Source of the DNA: Candidatus Melainabacteria bacterium
GTDB taxonomy: Bacteria; Cyanobacteriota; Vampirovibrionia; Vampirovibrionales; Vampirovibrionaceae
Reading direction: 5' to 3'
Length of the DNA stretch: 64,000 nt
Assembly (NCBI GenBank): GCA_902168245.1
Contig: CABHPA010000017.1
Location: 1 to 64,000, forward strand
The position numbers were made by a program, and so were the translations under genes. Of the stretch, positions 17,138-26,493 are shown one piece after another; the first letter of the stretch is position 1; the number at the start of each line of letters is the position of its first letter. The notes beneath the pieces are model-generated. The model was not told the DNA's origin. It saw only the letters and a program-made list of their open reading frames with translations, and did no database searches.

Positions 17138-20100
17138 TATTCGCTTACCTGAACCTGATCCAGGCCGGAATACGCCTTGACCCGCTTACTGTACATGCCT
17201 TCCAGCAGGATGGGGTTCATCTGGAAGGTTCCCGGCAGTTCCAGCCGCACCAGCGCGTGAAACTCGGATTTTCCAGCAGGCAAGGAGGTCGCGAACATCA
17301 CCACCCGGTCATCCAGAATATCCTGATGCGCCCACCACCAGTTGCCCCAGTCGCCGCCAATCGCGTTATCTCCAGAATCCCCCTCGGCTTGGAGCGCAGC
17401 CACGCGGGGATCATTCGACACCACCTCGCCGCCACTGGGCAAGGAGGCGTCCACAATCACGTAAGGCAAAGCCACCGGGCTTTCCACCAACACTTTCATC
17501 AGCACGGTTTCACCCGCTTTTACCCGGTTGTCCGAAATTTCATGCGTTTTCAAGCGCAAGGCGCCTTGCGGCCCCACAGGTTCGGCCTCAATGCGGTAAA
17601 AGCGGCGACGGATGTTCAATCCTTCCGGCATGGCCTTTTGGGTAACGGAAGCGCCCGGCTTGAGAGGCAGCATGTAATTTAAAAGGCTGGTATAGTACAA
17701 GCGGCCCAGCCCCTGCTTACTTAGCTGTATAGAAGAATCACGCCAGTCAGCCAGCGTGGCTTGTTCGATCTGTTCAGGAGCATACAGGTTTTGTTCCGTA
17801 AATGCCCTGACAGAGCGCCACAAGTTGGATGTCGCCGTAAAGTGGGTGTCTTGCGCTTTGCCCTGGGCAACAGCCTTTTCCATTAGCGCCCGCAAGACCT
17901 GGGCCGTGGTTTTGGTGTTGCCCCAGCCGTTTTGATCATGCTGTAGAATCAACCACTGCTCAATGGCTTCCAGCCGGTTTTCAGCCTCAACCTTTGCGTT
18001 TGGCGCTTCCATGGCCACAGTGGCCCGCAAGGCAAGGGCGGTGCTTTCCACGCCGGTAAAGCGGTAGGTGTAATCGGCATCTTTTAAATTCAGCAGCTTT
18101 TGCAAATGCGCCGTATGATCCCAATTGCGCATGCCCGCCGACTCGTCCGCCAACCGATTGAGGGCGGAATAAGTCTGATTCGCGGCCTGCTCGTCACCCA
18201 GGCGCTTGAAGGCCAGAGTCATATAACTCAACGCTTCGGGCGTGGCTACCGAAAGCTGACTCAATAAAAACTTGCGGGTCGGCTTCTGGCTTTTTTCTTG
18301 ATAGAGACTCAGCGCGTACTGCATGTAAGCCAAGTCAATCAACCGTTCCCGCTGCGTATAATCATCCGAGGCGATTTTGGGATCGCCTAGCTGCTTCGTC
18401 AGTTCCAACGCGGATTTTTTGAGCCATTCCACCCCGCCTGCATCCAGCCCTTCCGGCAATGACGCGCCGGTTTTCCGTAGCAGGTGCAAGCCTTCCATCA
18501 CATAGGCGGTCAGGTACGCATTACTGGCATCGAACTGCCACCAGCCCCAGCCACCATCGGCGTTGTGGTAATCCCTTAATTTTGCCAGCGATTTGATCAG
18601 CACCGCATCGTAACGTTTGCTCAATTGGGCATCCATCGGCACATGCAGGTTTTTACTGAGTTGCACCGCTAGCACAGAAGGCATCAGGCGGCTCATGGTC
18701 TGCTCCGTGCAACCGTAGGGGTAATCAATCAGGGAATCAAAACCGCCCAGCACCGGCCCAATTGCGGAAGCCGACACAGAAAGCAGAATCCTGGCCAGTT
18801 CCGGCGATGTACCGACAGGAATTTTAACCGGGATTTCAACCGATGCGGAATCCGCCTTCAAAATACCGCCGGACGCTTCCGTCACTTCAATGCCCAACGG
18901 CCGCAGCGGGATTTTCAGTTCCATGGCATCCCCGGCGGTTTGACCAACGGCCTTCACTTTTACCAACCCTTCACCGGGCAAGGTAATATCGACAGGCCAG
19001 CCGTAACGCTCCGCGCCATCCGGCTTCAGGGTGAGTTGCCTCACCAGCGATTCTTTCGTTTTGAATTGGGGAGAGGCAGCCAGCGAAAGGGTCACGTGTT
19101 GTGGCTGTTCGGTATAGTTATGCACAATCGCAGTCAGGTAGCCCTGATCGTGCTGGGTAAAAAAGCGAGGCAAGGCCAGTCGCACAATTAAATCCTGCGT
19201 GGCCAGTACCTTGGAGATAGCGGAACCCACGTCGGTGCCCATGGAAACACCCCGCACAGTAGCCCGCCATGTGGTTAAATTATCCGGCAGCTTAATTTTA
19301 GCCGTGGCAATGCCGTTTGCGTTGGTGGTTAAGTTGGGCAGCCAGGCCGCCATGTCCCGAAAATCCTTGCGTACGCGCGGCTCGATTTTATCCGGCCCGC
19401 CGGAATATTCTTCGGGAAACGTGGAAAACGTGGACACGGCATTTTCGATGCGATCGTAGAAAAACTTGCGAATATCCTTTGCCGCATCAGGGCGAATGGC
19501 GTAAATGCTCTCATCCACCACGCCCAGGGAAACCTCGGTATCCTTGGCCGGTTTCCCGTTAGGGTAAGTGGCCTTTACGGTATAGGTAGCCGTTTCGCCC
19601 GGCTTGTATTTGGGTTTGTCCGTGGAAACGCTCAGATTTAAGAAATGGCTGGCCGGGGAAACCTTGATGATTTCGGACTGGTTGTAAAACTGGTGCTTTG
19701 GCCCCACAAAAGTAGCGGTTACATAAACGTTGGGCGCAAATTCCGTTTTAAGCGGCAATTCAACCAATTTAGCGGTGGCATCCATCGGCACCACTTGCAC
19801 CGAATGCAATTTTGCCCCCTCAACAGAGACAATCACCTGCCCATGTTCCTTGCCGCTGACCGGCGCGGTAATCATGGCCTTGGCCACTTCGCCCGGCTGG
19901 TAGACTTTCTTATCCAGCTTAACGGAAAACGCCTCCTGCTGGGCCGATTCGCCTTCGCGTACATACGGGTAATTCTCGCTGGCAATCCAGATGCCGCTTT
20001 GGTCGTAAATGCCATGCCCGGCGTCATCATGCGCTTCGGCGGTAATGTAGTAGCCATCCGTAAAGTATTTGTCCGTGGTTGGCAGCGTCACCAACGCCTT

Positions 20101-22149
20101 ACCCTGGGAGTCGGTGGTAATAGTAACGTTGCCCAGCGTAGTACTGCCCCGGTATTCACTTTTCACCTTATCCCAGTTCCAGCGCACCAAAGACACCGCA
20201 ACACGACGGTTGGCAACCGGCTTGCCCTGATAATCCACGGCGGTCACTTGCGCTTTGACGGGTTCGCCCGCTTTGCTCACATAATTTTCCGGTTGGACGA
20301 ACAGGGCAAAATCCCCGGAAGTCACCGATTCCGTACCGCTACCCACCACGGCTATGCGGCTAAGATCCGTTACTTCTGCCTGAATCGTGTAACGCTTGTC
20401 CATGTAATCGCCGCCGTAAAGCTCGTCTTTATTCAGTTGCGCAGGCGTGGTGTCAAACTCAATCAGCGCTTCCCCGGATGCATCGGTCTGAGCATAGCCT
20501 TCCGTAATAAACGCCCCGGCGTAACTATTGTCGCCGTATTCCTCATCCTCTTCCCAGTCATCGTAATAACCATAATAACCGGGTCGGGACATGAGGTTAT
20601 ACCGCGCCGACCAGTCCGTATCGGCGTAAACGCTGTATTTAATTCGGGCGTTGGCCACCGGCGCGCCAAAATAATAATTGGCCCGAACCCTGGCCTTGCC
20701 TTTACTGCCTGCCGTAATTCGAGGACTGAGCGGAATTACGTCCACCTGGTATTCGGGCTTGCGATACTGCGCCACTTCAAATCGATGATAAGAGTCCGTA
20801 CCATCGGGGTAATGAACGGTAATCTGGTAAGCGCCGGTTTTGCCATCGGCAGGCACCTGGTATGTACCATTAAAAGTGCCGTGCGCGTTGGCCATCAGCT
20901 TGCCTTCCCACACCTTGTTGTTATCCGGGTCTTCCACCACCACGTGCAGGGGCAGGCCCGCCTTGGGGGTTTTAAAGCCATCGGGCGTTTTCAGGCGGGA
21001 AATACCCTTGAAATAGACCATCTGCCCCAGCCGGTAAATCGGGCGCTCGGTATAAAAATAAGTCTGGTAGTTATCGCGCGCGTCGTTCCAGTAATCAATC
21101 CCTCCAAAGGCCCGGTTGGCCCCCATAGCACCCATGGCCAGGTAATAATAATTGCTGTTTTTCCGTTGGCTCGGCAACACCGGGAAAGACGCAAACCCAT
21201 CCGAGCCGGTTTTGCCTTGCAGCAGCGGAGAACCCGCCAACCGGCTGCGATCCAGCAGGCTAACGTCCACGTTGGCTAGGGGTTTCAGGGTGTTTAAATC
21301 GATAGCCCGCACCACTGTTTTTTCCGGCGCTTGTTTCACCACCAAACCCATATCGCTGACGCTGAGCCACATTAAGTTCCAATCGGTCTTTTTTTTCAGG
21401 TTGGCCACTTCCGCCACCACCATGTATTCGCCAAGTGGCAAGGGCTTATCCAACTTGAATTCCGCATGAGACCAATCCTCGCTATCCCGGCTTAATCTGC
21501 GGGAAAGCGTCTTAACGGGCTTTTCGCCGGAAAACAAGCGCCCTTGCTTTTGCTGGTATGGTTTATAAATGCTCAGGTCGCTGCTGAATTCCAGGCCGTT
21601 TTTAGCGTTGCTATTCTTGAGCAGAGCCAGCACATCCTTGCGATAAATCCGCACGGTGGCCTCATCGCTGCCGGTAGCGTTCAGCCAGAAATGCGGCGTT
21701 TCCCGACTGGTAAACACCCGACTGTTGGAGGCGATATTCACGCTGGGTTCCAGAATAGCCAGCGCCACCGGATTTTTCAGCCTAGTGAGCTTAGCTTCGT
21801 CCACAAAAATATCCTGCTGATTGGCCGTGGAAAAACCGGCAGCCCGCACTTGCAAGCTGTATTCCCCCACCGGGAGCTGATTAATCTGGAAAGTCCCATC
21901 GGGCTTCACCCACACGCCCCGCTCAATGATATCGCCGCCTTGCGGCCCCACCGCCAGCGCATACACCTTGTTTTTGCGAATGTCGTAAGTTTTCAGGTTG
22001 AAACCCGCTTCCTCCACGGCAATTTTGCCGCTGATAGAGCCGACCGGCTTTTCGGTGGCAATGGCGATCACGCCCGCCGTAAATATCAACAGGAGCGCAA
22101 CGCCGCCCCCCAGCACCGTTCGGTTCGATTTATCGATAAACATCCGCAA
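17137..22149 (-). CDS. Bacterial alpha-2-macroglobulin (1670 aa)
   Basis: A large envelope-anchored protease trap: proteases cut a bait region, the protein collapses and a thioester couples to the attacker. A single N-terminal membrane anchor (about 12-32) replaces the lipobox of E. coli YfhM. Repeated macroglobulin beta-domains follow (for example YRLGQMVYFKGISRL and YKPGETATYTVKATYPNG). The thioester motif PYGCTEQ lies near residue 1147, so this is a thioester-positive type. After it comes an alpha-helical terpenoid-cyclase-like domain with GGWGWW and QNGWGNTKTTAQVL. An acidic, Tyr-rich insert sits near residues 520-545. Its start overlaps the AMMECR1-like gene by 20 bp. The transpeptidase it may protect is encoded divergently at 22822. 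Confidence 0.95.
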   Translation of the reverse strand: MRMFIDKSNRTVLGGGVALLLIFTAGVIAIATEKPVGSISGKIAVEEAGFNLKTYDIRKNKVYALAVGPQGGDIIERGVWVKPDGTFQINQLPVGEYSLQVRAAGFSTANQQDIFVDEAKLTRLKNPVALAILEPSVNIASNSRVFTSRETPHFWLNATGSDEATVRIYRKDVLALLKNSNAKNGLEFSSDLSIYKPYQQKQGRLFSGEKPVKTLSRRLSRDSEDWSHAEFKLDKPLPLGEYMVVAEVANLKKKTDWNLMWLSVSDMGLVVKQAPEKTVVRAIDLNTLKPLANVDVSLLDRSRLAGSPLLQGKTGSDGFASFPVLPSQRKNSNYYYLAMGAMGANRAFGGIDYWNDARDNYQTYFYTERPIYRLGQMVYFKGISRLKTPDGFKTPKAGLPLHVVVEDPDNNKVWEGKLMANAHGTFNGTYQVPADGKTGAYQITVHYPDGTDSYHRFEVAQYRKPEYQVDVIPLSPRITAGSKGKARVRANYYFGAPVANARIKYSVYADTDWSARYNLMSRPGYYGYYDDWEEDEEYGDNSYAGAFITEGYAQTDASGEALIEFDTTPAQLNKDELYGGDYMDKRYTIQAEVTDLSRIAVVGSGTESVTSGDFALFVQPENYVSKAGEPVKAQVTAVDYQGKPVANRRVAVSLVRWNWDKVKSEYRGSTTLGNVTITTDSQGKALVTLPTTDKYFTDGYYITAEAHDDAGHGIYDQSGIWIASENYPYVREGESAQQEAFSVKLDKKVYQPGEVAKAMITAPVSGKEHGQVIVSVEGAKLHSVQVVPMDATAKLVELPLKTEFAPNVYVTATFVGPKHQFYNQSEIIKVSPASHFLNLSVSTDKPKYKPGETATYTVKATYPNGKPAKDTEVSLGVVDESIYAIRPDAAKDIRKFFYDRIENAVSTFSTFPEEYSGGPDKIEPRVRKDFRDMAAWLPNLTTNANGIATAKIKLPDNLTTWRATVRGVSMGTDVGSAISKVLATQDLIVRLALPRFFTQHDQGYLTAIVHNYTEQPQHVTLSLAASPQFKTKESLVRQLTLKPDGAERYGWPVDITLPGEGLVKVKAVGQTAGDAMELKIPLRPLGIEVTEASGGILKADSASVEIPVKIPVGTSPELARILLSVSASAIGPVLGGFDSLIDYPYGCTEQTMSRLMPSVLAVQLSKNLHVPMDAQLSKRYDAVLIKSLAKLRDYHNADGGWGWWQFDASNAYLTAYVMEGLHLLRKTGASLPEGLDAGGVEWLKKSALELTKQLGDPKIASDDYTQRERLIDLAYMQYALSLYQEKSQKPTRKFLLSQLSVATPEALSYMTLAFKRLGDEQAANQTYSALNRLADESAGMRNWDHTAHLQKLLNLKDADYTYRFTGVESTALALRATVAMEAPNAKVEAENRLEAIEQWLILQHDQNGWGNTKTTAQVLRALMEKAVAQGKAQDTHFTATSNLWRSVRAFTEQNLYAPEQIEQATLADWRDSSIQLSKQGLGRLYYTSLLNYMLPLKPGASVTQKAMPEGLNIRRRFYRIEAEPVGPQGALRLKTHEISDNRVKAGETVLMKVLVESPVALPYVIVDASLPSGGEVVSNDPRVAALQAEGDSGDNAIGGDWGNWWWAHQDILDDRVVMFATSLPAGKSEFHALVRLELPGTFQMNPILLEGMYSKRVKAYSGLDQVQVSE

Positions 22150-22762
22150 TCATCCTGTATAGCTGAAACTTTTCTCCCGGCCTGACGCCGGCTTTTAACT
22201 TGCAAAGCACCAGTTGATATGTAGCGTCTTTGGCCTCTCCCGGTAAAATAACCGCCGAGCGACTGCCCTGGCGCAACATGAGTCCATCCGTCAGCGGGTT
22301 TTGCCCCCGCAAACCTGAAATAGGCTCCAGGGCTTTTACCACCGTCACCTGGGGTTTCAGGGATTTCCATTCCGCACGGCTGATCGGCCTGTATCGGTAT
22401 TCCTTGGTTAAAGCGCCCAGGGTGGCGTAAACCGTGGCTTCCTGAACGGTGTTGTACTGCGGGAACGCGGAACCCCAGCATGCCCGCGACTGCCCGTTGC
22501 GGCTTAGCGTTACAAACACGCCCGCCGGTTTTTGGGCGATTTTGGCAGGCTGCGCCCGGCGCGCCAACGCCTGATACGAGCGATTCCGCCCCGGCAAGTC
22601 AGGAGTTTCTGACGAGGAGCCAGCAAAATAAAGGGCCATGGTTTTGCGTACAATATCGGTCAGGGGAATTGTTTCGGCGTAGGCCGGGCAAAGCTGCCCA
22701 ACACCGAAACAGGCTAGCGCCAGCAAGGGCATGGCCCCCCTTGCAACAAACCGCTTGCCCAA
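22130..22762 (-). CDS. Secreted AMMECR1-like protein
   Basis: A 210-residue protein with a signal peptide (hydrophobic 10-28, cleavage near AYA-ET) and an AMMECR1-like domain: GVFVTLSRNGQSRACWGS, then QEATVYATLGALTKEYRYRP and QVTVVKALEPISG. AMMECR1-domain proteins are usually cytosolic and their role is unknown, so export is unusual. The reactive-looking Cys in RACWGS corresponds to the Cys of the family LRGCIG motif. The gene overlaps the alpha-2-macroglobulin start by 20 bp, so the two are translationally linked, and it is divergent from the transpeptidase gene. Confidence 0.78.
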   Translation of the reverse strand: MGKRFVARGAMPLLALACFGVGQLCPAYAETIPLTDIVRKTMALYFAGSSSETPDLPGRNRSYQALARRAQPAKIAQKPAGVFVTLSRNGQSRACWGSAFPQYNTVQEATVYATLGALTKEYRYRPISRAEWKSLKPQVTVVKALEPISGLRGQNPLTDGLMLRQGSRSAVILPGEAKDATYQLVLCKLKAGVRPGEKFQLYRMIADVYR

Positions 22763-22821
22763 CAGTGCGATAATAGCCGTAGCCCCTTACAATCAACCAG
22801 AACAAAACATTGGACTCTTCG

Positions 22822-23748
22822 ATGCAGGATTATTGTACCAGTTCCGCGCTATCCAGGCGCCAGTTTTTAAAGGGTCTGCTGGCCTGGGGCGGATTGTGGG
22901 TTGGCCTGCCAAAAGAGGCCGCCGCAAGACCAATCCCCGAGCTGGCGTGCACCCACCGCCAACAGCCCGGTTCGGGAGTCTGGACTGAACCCGTCTGGAT
23001 GGTATCCCTCGCGGATAACCGCTACCTGTTTCCGGCCAATCAAGCTGTCCCTCACGGCCTGCCCGGCTCCCTGATGAAACTGGTGGCCGCCACGGCCCTG
23101 CTGGAAGAAAAGTTGCTGTCTCCCAATCAAGCGTTGGAATGTCGCGGCTCAATCACCCTCAACGGACAAACCTTCCATTGCCAGCATGCCCATGGAAAGC
23201 TCACCATTCAGGAAGCGATTGGTTTGTCCTGCAACGTGTTTTTCGCGCAAGCCGCCAACACGCTGAGTATTCGCCGGTTTTTGCAGTACGCGCAATTATA
23301 CGGGTTGAATACGCCCGCCGCCCAAAACGCTTCGTTTATTTTTCCGGCGGAATTCGCCAACGGGCATCCTTCCCAGGCGTATGCCCTGGGATTAAACCGC
23401 AATCTGCAACCCAACGCCCTGCAACTGGCCAGAATGGCCGCGCTGATCGCCCGGCGCGAAATTCGGGGTCTCCATGACAATACCTGGCAAGTCCTGCAGC
23501 AAGGCATGCGGCTAGCCGCCTCTCGCGGGACGGCGTCGGAATTACAGGCCGCAGCCCGGTTACGAATTGCCGCAAAAACCGGCACAACCGTGCATGGCAA
23601 CACGTTTCAATCCTGGCTGGTGGGTTACTTTCCGTTTGACAATCCCCGTTACGCGTTTTGCGCCCGCGCCGCCGCAGGCACGGCAAAAGAAGCCGCAGTG
23701 CCGCTTGCCCAACGTTTTTTACTGGCGCGGCAATGGGATATACAGTAA
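22822..23748 (+). CDS. Tat-exported penicillin-binding transpeptidase
   Basis: A stand-alone penicillin-binding (DD-transpeptidase) domain of ~308 residues. It has all three active-site motifs: SxxK in GSLMKLVAA (about residue 83), SxN in GLSCNVFFAQ (about 136) and KTGT in IAAKTGTTV (about 252). The N-terminus SRRQFLKGLLAWGG is a twin-arginine signal, unusual for a PBP. There is no glycosyltransferase or pedestal domain. ATG 22822 is preferred; an in-frame TTG at 22810 is possible. The stop overlaps the spoIID start (TAATG). It is divergent from the alpha-2-macroglobulin operon, echoing the yfhM-pbpC pairing of E. coli. Confidence 0.85.
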   Translation: MQDYCTSSALSRRQFLKGLLAWGGLWVGLPKEAAARPIPELACTHRQQPGSGVWTEPVWMVSLADNRYLFPANQAVPHGLPGSLMKLVAATALLEEKLLSPNQALECRGSITLNGQTFHCQHAHGKLTIQEAIGLSCNVFFAQAANTLSIRRFLQYAQLYGLNTPAAQNASFIFPAEFANGHPSQAYALGLNRNLQPNALQLARMAALIARREIRGLHDNTWQVLQQGMRLAASRGTASELQAAARLRIAAKTGTTVHGNTFQSWLVGYFPFDNPRYAFCARAAAGTAKEAAVPLAQRFLLARQWDIQ

Positions 23749-24929
23749 TGCTTAACAAACGTTTGGCGCTACAGGCAATCGGGGCCAGCCTCTGCGGCCT
23801 GATGCTGAATTGGCCTTGCGGCCCCTTGGCCGGGGCGGAGCTACCCGACACCGTGAATGTTTCCTTGTTGGAAGCCTATCCCCAAATCTCCTCCATCAAG
23901 CTACAGGGGCCGTTGCAAATCATTTATCCGGTTTCCCGCAGGCTTGGGGGGCAAGCGTATCTGGCGACAACCCGGCATGGCCTCATCGTCATTCGCCCCA
24001 CATCCACGGCAAAGGCAGTGTTTCAAGCGTCCCGCGTCATCCTGAGGCATCCGCAGGACAGTCCCATTGCGGTACAAGCCCAAACGTTGGCAATCAGGAA
24101 ATATCCGGGACAACTATCCCTTCGCACCAACGCCAAGGGCCAATTACAAATCGTCAACCGCTTGGGCTCACGGCGCTACGTGGCGCTGGTGGTGGCCAGC
24201 GAAACGCTTTCCGGCTGGCCCAACGAGGCACTCAAGGCGCAGGCGGTACTCACCCAAACCCGACTGTCTCGCTATCGGAAAGGCGATGCGCTGGGGGATT
24301 CCACCCAACAGGAAGCCTACCTGGGCAGCACCCACCAACGGACGGAAGTAGAGCGGGCCGTAAACGCCGTATGGGGACAAACCTTGACTTACCGGGGACA
24401 ACCCGTTACCCCCTTTTACCATGCCAATTGCGCAGGCCACACCAGCGATGGCCGCTATTTTAACCCGCAAAAAAACTTGCCCTGGCTATCCCCCGTTCGC
24501 TGCCCCTACTGTCGGAACGCACCGTTTTATGTTCCCACCCAAACCACGATTCCAAAATCCGCTTTTGAGAATACCTTTGGCGCCGGGCCGCCTCAAATTC
24601 TGCAAAGGGATGAGGCCGGAAGGCCCACCGCGATTCGATCCGGCAACGGACAGGCAATGAGCGGTTATGCGTTCTGGCTGAAACTGGGGCAGCGTTTTGG
24701 CTGGGGAAAAGCGCCCGGCACCCGGTTTTCAATCCGCCAGCTTCCAAACGGCGATTACGCCGTCCGCTCCACCGGGGCGGGGCATGGAGTAGGTTTATGC
24801 CAATGGGGCGCGGCGGGTATGGCCCACGCAGGCAAATCCTACCGGGAGATTTTGCATTTTTATTTTCCCAAAGCGCAATTAACCGGACGTCACTCCACAC
24901 AAGCCACACCCAGCCATTCCTCCTTTTAG
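23748..24929 (+). CDS. SpoIID/LytB-domain lytic transglycosylase
   Basis: Cleaves denuded glycan strands of peptidoglycan in SpoIID relatives. The 393-residue protein has a signal peptide (about 1-27, cleavage after GPLAGA). The SpoIID core begins RRYVALVVASETLSGWPNEA, where the Glu of ASE corresponds to the catalytic Glu. It continues with KAQAVLTQTRLSRY, FYHANCAGHTSD and the terminal GAGHGVGLCQWGAAGMA. The CxxC in RCPYCRN may bind metal or form a disulphide. No spore genes are present, consistent with its wide use in vegetative cells of cyanobacterial relatives. The ATG overlaps the transpeptidase stop by one base, so the two are translationally coupled. Confidence 0.9.
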   Translation: MLNKRLALQAIGASLCGLMLNWPCGPLAGAELPDTVNVSLLEAYPQISSIKLQGPLQIIYPVSRRLGGQAYLATTRHGLIVIRPTSTAKAVFQASRVILRHPQDSPIAVQAQTLAIRKYPGQLSLRTNAKGQLQIVNRLGSRRYVALVVASETLSGWPNEALKAQAVLTQTRLSRYRKGDALGDSTQQEAYLGSTHQRTEVERAVNAVWGQTLTYRGQPVTPFYHANCAGHTSDGRYFNPQKNLPWLSPVRCPYCRNAPFYVPTQTTIPKSAFENTFGAGPPQILQRDEAGRPTAIRSGNGQAMSGYAFWLKLGQRFGWGKAPGTRFSIRQLPNGDYAVRSTGAGHGVGLCQWGAAGMAHAGKSYREILHFYFPKAQLTGRHSTQATPSHSSF

Positions 24930-24948
24930 GGCTTCGGCTTGCGGCCTT

Positions 24949-25557
24949 CTACTTTTTGCCGGGGAGGGACTTTTGCTTCTTTTTTCCAGATTTGTGCTTT
25001 TCCCCGTTTGCAGGCGGCATGGGAGCAATGCCGCCTTGCATTACGGTAGGCAGCGGGGCTACCATTTCTCCCATGACGGGCCGATTTTTGGGCGGCGTCG
25101 CGACATTACCCATGGATGGTTCCTGGCTGGGAAGCTGGATCATGGGTTTTCCCATCAGGATTTGCCGGGACTCCCGCTTCTGCTTCGATACCGAAACCGT
25201 CGCGCCCGTTCGGGCCTTTTCCGCATGGCCCACGCAAAACGAACCCATCACCGTAACCAGGGTAATAACAGCCGCTACTCTACTCAAACGGGTGGTTTTC
25301 CTCTTGTGGATTGCTCTCAAACCAATCGGGCAGTCCTGGGTAATGATAGTGCCATCGCCGCGTTGGAAAAACCTCACGCACAAGCGCCCCTCCTTGTTCA
25401 GAACCAGCGCCTCCGCCGCCTCTCGACTCATGCCGGATAAATTATACACGTTCAATTGGCAATCCCCGCAAAAGCGGACTTGCTCATTGCCCTGCATCAG
25501 GCTCCAGTTGGCCTGGCACGGCGATGCGACGGTAACGCCCCGTAACGGGTGAGACAT
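24949..25557 (-). CDS. Membrane protein with conserved N-terminal Cys motif (202 aa)
   Basis: Residues 1-85 form a compact Cys-containing module I have seen in many unrelated bacteria: CQANWSLMQGNEQVRFCGDC, LNVYNLSGMSREEA-like helix, then RLCVRFFQRGDGTIITQDCP. The four or five cysteines could bind a metal. A single membrane span follows (about 97-113), then a basic, Pro- and Lys-rich tail. Function is unknown. ATG 25557 is chosen because AAGGAG lies 8 bases upstream; the longer frame up to 25620 has no such site. Convergent with spoIID. Confidence 0.75.
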   Translation of the reverse strand: MSHPLRGVTVASPCQANWSLMQGNEQVRFCGDCQLNVYNLSGMSREAAEALVLNKEGRLCVRFFQRGDGTIITQDCPIGLRAIHKRKTTRLSRVAAVITLVTVMGSFCVGHAEKARTGATVSVSKQKRESRQILMGKPMIQLPSQEPSMGNVATPPKNRPVMGEMVAPLPTVMQGGIAPMPPANGEKHKSGKKKQKSLPGKK

Positions 25558-25763
25558 AAAAAGGCTCCTTGATGACTGCGTTAAAGTGGAAAACAGGAAA
25601 AAAATAGGGATACTGGGCATGACGACAACTCGGCCATAAAAGTTGCATGCTGTTCCAAAAGACTAAAAAGACATTAGTCCCCAGGGGCGCTTACTCTAGC
25701 CACCCAGCCAATTGTGGGGAATTAGGCTTTTCTTTACAGTGTTCATTACTAAAATTCAGGCAA

Positions 25764-25809
25764 CTCGAAACGGTAAAACCCTGTCGTTTCGAGCGTAAAA
25801 CGGGTTTTA
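25764..25809 (+). promoter_or_regulatory. Two overlapping, mutually exclusive hairpins before the stress protein
   Basis: Hairpin A: CTCGAAACG (25764-25772) with CGTTTCGAG (25785-25793). Hairpin B: TAAAACCC (25774-25781) with GGGTTTTA (25802-25809). The 3' arm of A lies in the loop of B, and the 5' arm of B in the loop of A, so the two form a pseudoknot or exclude each other. They lie 37 bp before ATG 25846. Confidence 0.45.
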
Positions 25810-25845
25810 AATTATCTTAACAGAGGGATATGAAGGGAGAGTACT

Positions 25846-26397
25846 ATGACTAGCTATAACGCCTCGGAACGCGATTTAAAAGCAGTGTCCGGCATTTTTG
25901 ATTCACAGGCGGAACTACAAACCGTTTTGAGCGAACTGGATCAGCGAGGACTCGCCAATCAGGTGAGCGTGCTGATGAGCGAGCAGACTCGCGGCTATTA
26001 TGGCGATTATTTTTCGGAAGTTTCCGGCACCGAGGGATTCAAGCACACCAGCAAACTGCCGGAAGGCACCGCAACGGGCGGACTGGCCGGGGGAATTCTG
26101 GGCGCCATCATCGGCGGGTTGACCATGGTCGGCAGTGTGCTGATTCCGGGCGCGGGCTTATTGGTGGCTGGCCCCTTGGTGGGGGCGATTACCGGCGGGG
26201 CCATCGGCACTGCGGCAGGCGGGTTGGTCGGCGCGCTGGTAGGGGCAGGCATTCCAGAAACGGAAGCCAAGTTTTACCAGGAATCCCTGAAAAACCAGGG
26301 CAACGTACTGGTAGTGGCCCATGTGAACCATGATATGGTGAAAGAAATCAAGGAACTCTTCAAGCGTTGCGGCGCAGAATCCGTCAAGGTGGTATAG
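25846..26397 (+). CDS. General stress protein 17M-like membrane protein
   Basis: A 183-residue protein. The N-terminus (VSGIFDSQAELQTVLSELDQ) resembles the general stress protein 17M/YsnF-type domain. A long Gly/Ala-rich hydrophobic hairpin (about 70-140, e.g. GGLAGGILGAIIGGLTMVG) probably spans or associates with the membrane. A short C-terminal domain follows (VLVVAHVNHDMVKEIKELF), whose ferredoxin-like strand pairs with the first. The ATG is preceded by AAGGGAG. Such proteins are stress-induced in other bacteria, but the molecular role is unclear. An unusual double hairpin lies upstream and a strong terminator downstream. Confidence 0.75.
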   Translation: MTSYNASERDLKAVSGIFDSQAELQTVLSELDQRGLANQVSVLMSEQTRGYYGDYFSEVSGTEGFKHTSKLPEGTATGGLAGGILGAIIGGLTMVGSVLIPGAGLLVAGPLVGAITGGAIGTAAGGLVGALVGAGIPETEAKFYQESLKNQGNVLVVAHVNHDMVKEIKELFKRCGAESVKVV

Positions 26398-26431
26398 CCA
26401 ACTAAGCACACGCTTTTCGCTTACCAACCGC

Positions 26432-26464
26432 AAAAACGGGGAGTCCCTCAGACTCTCCGTTTTT
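26432..26464 (+). terminator. Intrinsic terminator of the stress-protein gene
   Basis: A 14-bp stem (one G-U) from AAAAACGGGGAGTC and GACTCTCCGTTTTT around loop CCTCA, ending in a U run. Confidence 0.85.
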
Positions 26465-26493
26465 GATTGAAATAAAACGCAGAAAAATCGGCG

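Noticed and set aside
19645-21279. 544-codon open frame on the plus strand
   Set aside because: Antisense to the alpha-2-macroglobulin gene; His/Arg/Gly-rich composition typical of a shadow frame, no ribosome site or family motif.
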